From an uncultured Oscillibacter sp. (GTDB lineage: Bacteria; Bacillota; Clostridia; Oscillospirales; Oscillospiraceae): a DNA stretch of 64,000 nt. Below the pieces are notes generated by a model. It was not told the origin of the DNA. It did no database searches and worked only from the letters and a program-made list of their open reading frames with translations. Positions 57,379 through 63,366 of this stretch are shown here, one piece after another (the first letter of the stretch is position 1; the number at the start of each line of letters is the position of its first letter). Location of the stretch: the NCBI GenBank assembly GCA_910578935.1, contig CAJTSM010000001.1:118028-182027 (forward strand), in the 5' to 3' direction. The position numbers and the translations under genes were made by a program.

Positions 57379-58764
57379 TCAAAACGGCAAATCCTTGTGT
57401 TCTTCCTTGAGCTCCGCGATCTCCATCTGCCCCGGGTCCCGGCTGCTCCGGTTCCTGGCCTGGGCTTTCCGGCCCTCTGCCGCGAAATGGGCGGCAGTTC
57501 CTTTGGCAGCGTTCCCTTTCGGGAAAACACGGCTGAAGGTCTGGGTTTTCCCGTCAAAGTCCATACTCAAAGACACGCCCGCCTCGCCTTCTTTGTTCTT
57601 CCCAATTTTAAACGTCCTCACCTGATTGGCCGGGTCATTCTCGTCTTCCCGGAACAGCAGCAGCGCCACGTCCGCGTCCTGCTCAATCTGCCCGGACTGG
57701 CGGAAAGCGTGCATGCCGGGAAAAGACTTCGTCCCTTTCTCCGGCCGGCTGAGCTGGCTCAGGGCCAGCACCGCCGTGCCGGTTTGACGCCCCAGGTTTT
57801 GAAGATCCCCGGAAACCTCGCTGACCCGCTCGAAATCGCTGCTTCCACGCCGCTCCCGGCTTCCGGGAATCTTCTGGAGGTAGTCCACCACCACCAGCTC
57901 ATAGTGGCGGCTCAGGGCCAGGGCCCGCACGTCCCCCGCCGTCATGCCGGAAGCGTCCACAAACTCCAGGTCCGGGGACGTCAGCGAATTCTGCACGGCG
58001 ACGATCTGCTCGAAGTCCTCCTCCTGGAGGTCAAAGCGCTTGATCTTCCCGAAGGGCACCTTGGCCTTGAGGGCTACCAGTCGGTCAAAGAGCTTTCTGT
58101 CGTTGTTCTCGTAGTAAAAATAGCCTACCCGCTTTTTCTCCGCGATGTGGAGGCACATCTGCAAAGCCAGGGCTGTCTTGCCCGCGCTGGGATATCCGCC
58201 CAGGACGATGAAGTCCCCCGGCTCCACGTAGATCAGGTCGTCCAGGGCCGGGATGCCCCAGGTGAAATAGGGGGGCTGCTTCCCCTCCGCGTGGCGGTCC
58301 AAAAACGCTTCGTAGCACTGTCGGAGGCCCGCGATCCGCACGCCGGGCTTTTCACAGCTGAGGGCGCTGATTTTGTCCACCACCAACTGGGCCTCGTCCA
58401 GGTCCTGGGCGGCGGCCTCCGCCAGCTGTTCCCCCAGCTCCGCCAGATGGTACTGCCGGGCGCGGCGCCGGAGATTTCCGGCGTACTCCTCCGCGTTGGC
58501 GGAGGTGGGCGTAAGCTCCATAAGCTCCGCCAGTATCCCCTTGTAATTCCCGCCCAGGGCGTCGTTCACCATGAAGGGGTCCGGGGTCTTCCCTTGGGCT
58601 TGCAGCCGCTTAAAGGCCTGGAAGATATTCCGGTACCGGCCCTCGATGAAGTCCTCCGCCGTGAGCTGGTGGAGCATGGACCCCACGACCTCCGGGTCGA
58701 TCAGCATAGAGCCCAGGACGCCGATCTGGGACTCCAGGGCCAGCTCCGTCAAAATGGCGCTCAT
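57379..58764 (-). CDS. dnaB: Replicative DNA helicase, DnaB-like
   Basis: A 461-residue helicase. The N-terminal domain (VLGSMLIDPEVVGSML) is followed by the RecA-like domain with Walker A GGYPSAGKTALAL near residue 190, VVDYLQKIPGSRER near 290 and LSQLSRPEKGTK near 330. It unwinds phage DNA at the fork. It overlaps the replisome organiser gene by 4 bp, a standard phage replication pair. Confidence 0.92.
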   Translation of the reverse strand: MSAILTELALESQIGVLGSMLIDPEVVGSMLHQLTAEDFIEGRYRNIFQAFKRLQAQGKTPDPFMVNDALGGNYKGILAELMELTPTSANAEEYAGNLRRRARQYHLAELGEQLAEAAAQDLDEAQLVVDKISALSCEKPGVRIAGLRQCYEAFLDRHAEGKQPPYFTWGIPALDDLIYVEPGDFIVLGGYPSAGKTALALQMCLHIAEKKRVGYFYYENNDRKLFDRLVALKAKVPFGKIKRFDLQEEDFEQIVAVQNSLTSPDLEFVDASGMTAGDVRALALSRHYELVVVDYLQKIPGSRERRGSSDFERVSEVSGDLQNLGRQTGTAVLALSQLSRPEKGTKSFPGMHAFRQSGQIEQDADVALLLFREDENDPANQVRTFKIGKNKEGEAGVSLSMDFDGKTQTFSRVFPKGNAAKGTAAHFAAEGRKAQARNRSSRDPGQMEIAELKEEHKDLPF

Positions 58765-59531
58765 ATGTACCGCACCCCCGGTTCCCGGGCCGGGCCCTGG
58801 GGCTTGTTCGGTTCATGGGCCGCCTTCGGCGTGTCCGTCCAGCGGGCGTTGTTCAGCCAGGTCTTGGCGTAGGGGATGCCCCTGCCCTGCCGCCACAGCT
58901 CAGACTGGACCTGTGCCTGGAGGGCCCGGGCCATGGTGTCGATCAGGGCGTCGTCCGGCTGGAGCTTGTCCCAGGCCTTCACCGCCCCCTGCCGGTCCTC
59001 CCCCCGGGCGTGGGCTCGGTAATACTCCCAGAATGCCTCAAACCGCTCCGGGTTCCAGGATGGGACGGACTTGTCCTTTTTTCGGCCTCCACGGCTTCCC
59101 CCCTTGGGGGGTAAGGGGGGTATATTTCCAGGTATATCTTTTCCTCCTATTAAACAACTACGAGATTTCGCCGGAGGGTCCGGCAATTCTTCGCCGGAGG
59201 GGGGCGAGATTTCGCCGGAGGGGGGAGGCGGTTCCTGGCCCACAAACATACCGCAGTAAATATAGCGCCGCTCCACCTCGTTGGTCCCTCCGGCGCGCTG
59301 AATGGCCATACGAATGTAACCCCGATCCTGGAGCAGAGAAAGCAGTTCTCGGACCCGTCGCTTGGACAGGCCCATCTCCTCCGCCAGCGTCTCGTTGGAG
59401 GGCCAGCAGTACCCGTTTCTGTGCGCCATGGTGGACAGCACCAGGTACAGCAGCTTTGCCGCCGACGTCAGCTCCTTGTCGTGGAATACCTCGCCGGGAA
59501 TCACGCCCCAGTAGCTTTTTAGTTCATCCAT
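58761..59531 (-). CDS. Phage replisome organiser (DnaD/winged-helix) protein
   Basis: A 256-residue protein. The N-terminal winged helix (FHDKELTSAAKLLYLVLSTMA, ETLAEEMGLSKRRVRELLSLLQ) is typical of phage replication initiators; a Pro/Ser-rich linker has three copies of PSGE, and the C-terminal part (FEAFWEYYRAHAR, GIPYAKTWLNNARW) is DnaD-like or DnaT-like. It binds the origin and loads the DnaB helicase. The origin may lie in its own coding sequence, as in many phages. The ATG at 59531 follows GGAG by 8 bp. Confidence 0.85.
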   Translation of the reverse strand: MDELKSYWGVIPGEVFHDKELTSAAKLLYLVLSTMAHRNGYCWPSNETLAEEMGLSKRRVRELLSLLQDRGYIRMAIQRAGGTNEVERRYIYCGMFVGQEPPPPSGEISPPSGEELPDPPAKSRSCLIGGKDIPGNIPPLPPKGGSRGGRKKDKSVPSWNPERFEAFWEYYRAHARGEDRQGAVKAWDKLQPDDALIDTMARALQAQVQSELWRQGRGIPYAKTWLNNARWTDTPKAAHEPNKPQGPAREPGVRYI

Positions 59532-59535
59532 CCTC

Positions 59536-59712
59536 TCAGCTCCATTCCTTCCTCCTCTCCCCACACGGCAAGCCGTGCGGGGGCCCCAAATACAGGCTTG
59601 ATTTTTCGCCGAAAAGTGATATAATGTTTTTGCTGATAGTTCTCGGCGAAAGCCCTGGACGCGACTGCTCGAAGGCGGCAACCTTCGGGCGGTCTTTTTT
59701 TTCGCGCTTCAT
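59536..59712 (-). CDS. Small leader ORF upstream of the replication genes
   Basis: A 58-codon frame with an excellent AAAGGAG ribosome binding site. It is basic at the start (MKREKKDRPKVAAFEQSR) and has no known domain. It lies 4 bp upstream of the replisome organiser gene and is overlapped on the other strand by a promoter and a terminator-bounded RNA. It may be a leader peptide, or its sequence may be constrained by the RNA. Confidence 0.5.
   Translation of the reverse strand: MKREKKDRPKVAAFEQSRPGLSPRTISKNIISLFGEKSSLYLGPPHGLPCGERRKEWS
59598..59625 (+). promoter_or_regulatory. Promoter of the antisense small RNA
   Basis: TTGATT (59598-59603), 16 bp, and a perfect TATAAT (59620-59625) on the strand opposite the replication operon. 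Confidence 0.7.
59632..59702 (+). ncRNA. Candidate antisense small RNA over the replication leader
   Basis: About 71 nt from the predicted start to the end of a terminator: a 13-bp stem with three G-U pairs (59663-59675 with 59682-59694), 6-base loop and eight T. There is no coding frame of note. It is complementary to the mRNA of the 58-codon leader ORF and sits just upstream of the replisome organiser. Counter-transcribed RNAs in this position control replication of plasmids; the role here is inference. Confidence 0.65.
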
Positions 59713-59770
59713 AGCTGCTCCTTTCTGCATGAGGCTTGTCCCTCAGAGCCCGCCGACGGGCTCCCGTCGT

Positions 59771-59971
59771 TCATGCGGACCCAGAGATCCCCTTCTTCAG
59801 CGCATGGTTCACATAGACCTGGAGGATTTGCTCATCCGCGGCAGCTTTGTCCGCGGCGGTCATATTCCGGCAGCAGGTGTCCATGATGTAACAGGTACAG
59901 CTTTCGGTCTTCACGATTTTGCGGCAGTCCTCCATGTTGGGGACAAAGGGGAACGGGCCCAGTTTCGGCAT
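59771..59971 (-). CDS. Small Cys-containing phage protein
   Basis: A 66-residue protein with a cysteine group (DCRKIV, SCTCYIMDTCC) in the first half and a helical end. GGGAGGTGATACAT gives a near-perfect ribosome binding site for the ATG at 59971. Unknown function. Confidence 0.6.
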   Translation of the reverse strand: MPKLGPFPFVPNMEDCRKIVKTESCTCYIMDTCCRNMTAADKAAADEQILQVYVNHALKKGISGSA

Positions 59972-60012
59972 ATGTATCACCTCCCTTCACTCTACGCCGA
60001 CGGGGGCTCGTC

Positions 60013-60465
60013 CTATGTGCTGCGGCCCGCCGCCAAGCGGACCTCGGTAAATGCTTTGGTCAGTTCCTCAAGGTCTGCAAGGATTAAATCCAAGTCCGGC
60101 CTCTCACTCTCGTCGATGACATTGTCCTCCGAAATCTCCATAAGTCGATGGTCTGGACGCTTCTCCAAAAACCGCTCCATACGGTTAAAGCACCGCATTA
60201 CCGCCGTCTGCAAGCTGCAGTCCTCCACAGTTGGCAGCAGAGCCGCCGCCACTTGGGAGGTCTGGCACACGTGGTCATACAGCAGGAAATGGTTGTTGTA
60301 GAGATCATCCATACGGAGGGCAAGGTCGTCCGGGGGGAACACCTCCCCACTCTCATAGCGGGCCAGGGCCCGGACGGAGCAGCCCAGCAGCTCCGCGGCA
60401 TGTTCCTGGGTAAAACCTGCCTGTTCGCGGCGTATTTTGTAGATATTCCGGCCATCTTCAGGCAT
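60013..60465 (-). CDS. XRE-family regulator
   Basis: A 150-residue protein with an N-terminal XRE helix-turn-helix (IYKIRREQAGFTQEHAAELL, VRALARYESGEVFP). The C-terminal 80 residues are helical and specific to this protein. It belongs to the early leftward operon directly after the Cro-like gene and may regulate early-late switching. Confidence 0.82.
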   Translation of the reverse strand: MPEDGRNIYKIRREQAGFTQEHAAELLGCSVRALARYESGEVFPPDDLALRMDDLYNNHFLLYDHVCQTSQVAAALLPTVEDCSLQTAVMRCFNRMERFLEKRPDHRLMEISEDNVIDESERPDLDLILADLEELTKAFTEVRLAAGRST

Positions 60466-60505
60466 GGTATCGGCCTCCTTTCCGGGGTAGAATAGGGCTG
60501 TAGGA

Positions 60506-60700
60506 TCAGGCGCTGTCGCGGCCCATAAGATAGTCTATGGAAACGCCGAAGACATCGGCTAATTTCCGTGCGTTCTCCAAAGAAGGATTGTTCCTGCCAT
60601 GTTCCCACTTGAATACCGCCGGGTGCTTCACGCCGACGCGTATCGCCAGTTCTTCCATGGTCATGTCGTTCTGCTCCCGCAGGAGCCGGATATTATTCAT
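60506..60700 (-). CDS. Cro-like XRE regulator
   Basis: A 64-residue XRE protein (RLLREQNDMTMEELAIRVGV, FKWEHGRNNPSLENARKLA, ending DYLMGRDSA). It is the first gene of the leftward early operon and divergent from the regulator at 60870 across a palindrome-rich operator region, the classic Cro position. The ATG at 60700 follows AAAGGAGG. Confidence 0.87.
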   Translation of the reverse strand: MNNIRLLREQNDMTMEELAIRVGVKHPAVFKWEHGRNNPSLENARKLADVFGVSIDYLMGRDSA

Positions 60701-60785
60701 TGCGTGCCTCCTTTCGTTTTTCTTGAAACTTCGGGATAAACATGGTATATTGTCCTTGTGGTTACTGTCGGCTTGGTTACATCGT

Positions 60786-60833
60786 ATCAAGCTATAGCTT
60801 GATTGTCAAGCAAAAATCAAGTTATTGCTTGAT
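60786..60833. promoter_or_regulatory. Divergent operator region O1/O2 of the immunity switch
   Basis: Two palindromes with the same half-site: ATCAAG-N6-CTTGAT at 60786-60803 and at 60816-60833. Their centres are 30 bp apart (three helical turns). A weaker half-match follows near 60852. They lie between the Cro-like gene and the divergent regulator at 60870 and likely bind one or both of these proteins. Confidence 0.78.
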
Positions 60834-60869
60834 TTTGTGGCTTTGTACAAAATCAAGGGGTATTGCTTT

Positions 60870-61130
60870 ATGTACGTTACACAAGAAATCGCCGAGCGTA
60901 TAAAGCTACGCGCCAGGGGAAAAAAGGTCACTGTGCGCACCCTTCTCTCTGACTGCGGCATGAATATCAATGCCATATCAGAGTTTTCCAAAGGCAAACA
61001 ACTCTCCTGCATCAGCCTCGCCAAGATCGCCGACCACCTGGACTGCTCCGTGGACTACCTGCTGGGCCGGACCGATGTGCCGGAGGTCAACCGCCGTATC
61101 GGGTTCAGCGCTGGTCAGGAGGAGCAGTAG
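60870..61130 (+). CDS. XRE-family repressor-like regulator
   Basis: An 86-residue XRE protein (EIAERIKLRARGKKVTVRTLL, AISEFSKGKQLSCISLAKIA, ending DYLLGRTDVPEVN). Divergent from the Cro-like gene, so it is the candidate lysogeny repressor. The ATG at 60870 has only a weak AAGGGG site. Its end overlaps a convergent minus-strand ORF. Confidence 0.8.
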   Translation: MYVTQEIAERIKLRARGKKVTVRTLLSDCGMNINAISEFSKGKQLSCISLAKIADHLDCSVDYLLGRTDVPEVNRRIGFSAGQEEQ

Positions 61131-61293
61131 TCCATATATCCCGGAGCGTCTTTCCGTGGAGCTTTGCGGCCTGGGCCTCCTCCCACATCTGGAGGAACAC
61201 CGCCGTTTGTGTCTCCGGGAGGCGCTGGAGCAGAGAATGGATCTCCGCCAATTCTTTTTTGATTTCCTTCAGCGCAACAGTCGTTTCGGTCAT
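61105..61293 (-). CDS. Small coiled-coil protein, convergent to the repressor
   Basis: A 62-residue helical protein (ALKEIKKELAEIHSLLQRL, FLQMWEEAQAAKL). The ATG at 61293 has GGGAGG 8 bp upstream, which supports it as real. It overlaps the end of the regulator at 60870 by 26 bp. Unknown function. Confidence 0.55.
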   Translation of the reverse strand: MTETTVALKEIKKELAEIHSLLQRLPETQTAVFLQMWEEAQAAKLHGKTLRDIWTTAPPDQR

Positions 61294-61345
61294 CTCACTC
61301 ACCTCCCATCAGATTTATTTTCCGTGTCGGTATAGTTACAGCATA

Positions 61346-61391
61346 ATCTGGTTATTGCCAGATGTCAATATATTTCTGTTAATAGACAGAT
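61346..61391. promoter_or_regulatory. Paired operators upstream of the regulator at 61437
   Basis: ATCTGG-N6-CCAGAT (61346-61363) and TTCTGT-N6-ACAGAT (61374-61391) share one half-site type and have centres 28 bp apart. A third, shorter palindrome (ACAGATTTCTGT) follows. The regulator at 61437 is the likely binder. Confidence 0.68.
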
Positions 61392-61403
61392 TTCTGTAAT
61401 TTC

Positions 61404-61431
61404 TTACAAACTCTTTGTTTTAAGGTATAGT
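61404..61431 (+). promoter_or_regulatory. Promoter giving a nearly leaderless mRNA
   Basis: TTACAA (61404-61409), 16 bp, TATAGT (61426-61431). The ATG of the regulator lies 6 bp after the -10, so transcription should start at or next to the start codon. Confidence 0.65.
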
Positions 61432-61436
61432 TTCGT

Positions 61437-61871
61437 ATGAACGTCGAGTTTTTTGTAGAAAATGTCAAGTTTCACTGCCGGGCAAAGGGTGTTTCTCCGT
61501 CAAGAGCCTGCATTGAAAGCGGGGCTGGAAAGACGCTTATGGACAATGTGAAGCGTGGGCGGGTCCCGTCAATTGACAGCGTCCAGCTCCTGGCCCAGTA
61601 CCTGGGCGTCACTGTCAGCGAGCTCCTGGGAGAAGCTCCTCCGGAAGAGCGGGCCCATGCTGCCCTCACGGAACACCTTGCCCAGGATGTCAAGAGCCGC
61701 CTCTCCGGCGAACAAAAAGAACCCATCCCCGTTGACGGAGATGGGCAAGGACGGAACATTATCAAGATCGCTGGGCGCGACGGGTCCTTCATCGAGAGGC
61801 GGCTGACAGACGAGCAAGTCACCGCTCTCAAGCTGATGCTCGCCCAGCTCCCCGAGGTCGACGACCTATAG
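61437..61871 (+). CDS. XRE-family repressor (ImmR-like)
   Basis: A 144-residue XRE regulator: N-terminal helix-turn-helix (KFHCRAKGVSPSRACIESG, KRGRVPSIDSVQLLAQYLG, VTVSELLGE), then an unstructured middle and a C-terminal helix (RLTDEQVTALKLMLAQL). There is no ribosome binding site; the promoter suggests a leaderless transcript, as for lambda cI. Its 3' end overlaps the ImmA-like protease gene by 6 bp, so the pair probably acts like ImmR/ImmA. Confidence 0.82.
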   Translation: MNVEFFVENVKFHCRAKGVSPSRACIESGAGKTLMDNVKRGRVPSIDSVQLLAQYLGVTVSELLGEAPPEERAHAALTEHLAQDVKSRLSGEQKEPIPVDGDGQGRNIIKIAGRDGSFIERRLTDEQVTALKLMLAQLPEVDDL

Positions 61872-62423
61872 TTTGTGGGATGCTATGTAATCCGCAAACT
61901 GTTCGTAGACCTTCCGCTCTACCGGCGAGGAAAGGAACTTGTCCCGCTCCAACAGCAGCTGGACACGTTGCCAGCGGAACTCCGCAGCTTGGCGGCTGAT
62001 ACCGCACAGCTCCGCGATATCCTCCGGGGATCGGACGCCGCAGCCCCAGAGCACACAGGCCGGGGCCAGCAGACGGGACGCGAACACGTTGGCCTCCCGC
62101 TCCAGGGGGTTGTCCCCCGGCGACGGCTCTCGGTTCACCAGGCGGCTCCCCTCCTCCACATGGCCCAACAGGACATGCCCCAGCTCGTGGGCGGCGGTGA
62201 AGCGCTGCCGGGGAACGGGCTTATTTTGGCTCACCAGGATCAGCGGCCGGCCGTCTACAATCAGGCTCCTCCCGTCGCTGCCGTCTTCGCCGGCGTACTG
62301 CCGGACACTGATTCCCAGGGATCGGCACAGCTTGCCCACATTGACCGGCAGAGAACAGATACCCTCATCTAAGATGATCTGCCACGCCAGGTTTCGGGCG
62401 TTTTTGTACCTCTGGTAGTTCAT
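61866..62423 (-). CDS. ImmA/IrrE-family metallopeptidase
   Basis: A 185-residue protease with the zinc motif HELGH (H79-H83) and a later downstream glutamate in LEREANVFASRLLAP. ImmA-type enzymes cleave phage or ICE repressors after DNA damage, inducing excision. It is convergent with the repressor at 61437. The ATG at 62423 was preferred over a GTG at 62432. Confidence 0.9.
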   Translation of the reverse strand: MNYQRYKNARNLAWQIILDEGICSLPVNVGKLCRSLGISVRQYAGEDGSDGRSLIVDGRPLILVSQNKPVPRQRFTAAHELGHVLLGHVEEGSRLVNREPSPGDNPLEREANVFASRLLAPACVLWGCGVRSPEDIAELCGISRQAAEFRWQRVQLLLERDKFLSSPVERKVYEQFADYIASHKL

Positions 62424-62538
62424 ATCACCCACCCCCTATTGCTCATTTTAGGGGAATTGTGGGCAAATGTCTCCAGGTAAGTCTTTCCAGCTATGGGGAA
62501 CCCTTGACAATTTCATGATGAGCGGTTATACTGAACAT

Positions 62539-62627
62539 AGAAAGGGCGCTGCCGGTAGACGGTTGGCCCCCTTCATGAGTTACAAAGAAGTAATCGCTGG
62601 TTGAGGAGCCGGGCGGTTACTTCTTTT
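62539..62627 (+). ncRNA. Antitoxin-like RNA of type I toxin-antitoxin locus 2
   Basis: Promoter TTGACA (62504-62509), 17 bp, TATACT (62527-62532). The RNA of about 90 nt ends in a 14-bp stem (62584-62597 with 62613-62626) and a T-rich run. Its 3' end covers the last codons of the toxin-like frame on the other strand. Confidence 0.72.
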
Positions 62628-62703
62628 TATTGACCCCAATGAAGAGGCCGATCATGCCGATGATAACAAGCGTGTACTGAAACAGTTCACTGTATGTAAC
62701 CAT
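62617..62703 (-). CDS. Type I toxin, putative holin-like peptide, locus 2
   Basis: A 28-residue peptide: short polar start (MVTYSELFQY), one hydrophobic helix (TLVIIGMIGLFIGV) and a basic NKKK tail. This matches the putative holin-like toxin family of Firmicutes. AAGGGGGG lies 7 bp before the ATG; a promoter lies at 62814-62842. The stop codon is inside the shared terminator with the converging antitoxin RNA. Expected to insert in the inner membrane if not repressed. Confidence 0.78.
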   Translation of the reverse strand: MVTYSELFQYTLVIIGMIGLFIGVNKKK

Positions 62704-62813
62704 TGGGCAGCCCCCCTTTCGTGAGATCAGGGGGCAAGAAGGCGCCCCCTGTCAAGAGGGCCAACCGTCCGCCGTTACTGGCAGCGCTGAAAGATGATTC
62801 TTTCCTGCGTTCG

Positions 62814-62842
62814 AGAATATCACATCTCTCAGCAAAACGCAA
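62814..62842 (-). promoter_or_regulatory. Promoter of toxin gene 2
   Basis: On the minus strand TTGCGT (62837-62842), 17 bp, TATTCT (62814-62819). The leader is about 100 nt and contains a segment homologous to the 5' end of the antitoxin RNA. Confidence 0.6.
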
Positions 62843-63006
62843 TATTGTTTCCAGTTGTCAGGAATCCCATCCTTGTACCCCGGGCGGCCTTGACGACGCT
62901 ATACTGGACTTGGCCCGCAAAGGCGAGGCTTCCCGATCCAGCAGGTATCCTGTCTGGTTATTCGGTTGTCCGATGGATTTATTTTCTGTCCGTGAGGTTA
63001 CTATAA

Positions 63007-63063
63007 TACGGGATTTCCCGTAAGCCAACGATGATTTGCGGTTTTTCCCGTAATTTGTAAAGT
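63007..63063 (+). promoter_or_regulatory. Operators and promoter of the third small regulator
   Basis: A perfect palindrome TACGGGA-TT-TCCCGTA (63007-63022) and a second with three mismatches (63037-63052) have centres 30 bp apart. The promoter TTGCGG (63036-63041), 16 bp, TAAAGT (63058-63063) overlaps the second site, so autoregulation is likely. Confidence 0.68.
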
Positions 63064-63088
63064 TTAACAAATGAAAGAGGTTTTTTCT

Positions 63089-63316
63089 GTGCAAAACGCT
63101 CTTATTGCTGCTACTATTAAATCTCTTTGTAAATCGAGAGGAATTAGTGTTTCCACGCTAATTTCAGAGTGTGATTTAACAAAGAGTTTAATATATGACA
63201 TGGAAAAACGTGACCAGTCTCCTTCGTGTGACAAAATAACTCGCATCGCTGACTACCTTGATTGTTCCGTAGACTACCTACTGGGCCGAACTGACAGGCC
63301 CGAGGTCAATAAATAA
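63089..63316 (+). CDS. XRE-family regulator
   Basis: A 75-residue XRE protein (IKSLCKSRGISVSTLISECD, IYDMEKRDQSPSCDKITRIA, ending DYLLGRTDRPEVNK). It closely resembles the regulator at 60870 in its second half. The GTG at 63089 was chosen because AAAGAGG lies 8 bp upstream and family members begin at this point; an ATG at 63071 is only 8 bp after the predicted -10. It is AT-richer than most neighbours. Confidence 0.82.
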   Translation: MQNALIAATIKSLCKSRGISVSTLISECDLTKSLIYDMEKRDQSPSCDKITRIADYLDCSVDYLLGRTDRPEVNK

Positions 63317-63366
63317 ACCCTAGCCTTCAAAATTAGAAGGTCAGGGTAAAAAAAGGATGGGTGATT

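Noticed and set aside
56845..58872. Plus-strand open frame of 675 codons
   Set aside because: Antisense shadow of parA and dnaB; no protein signature.
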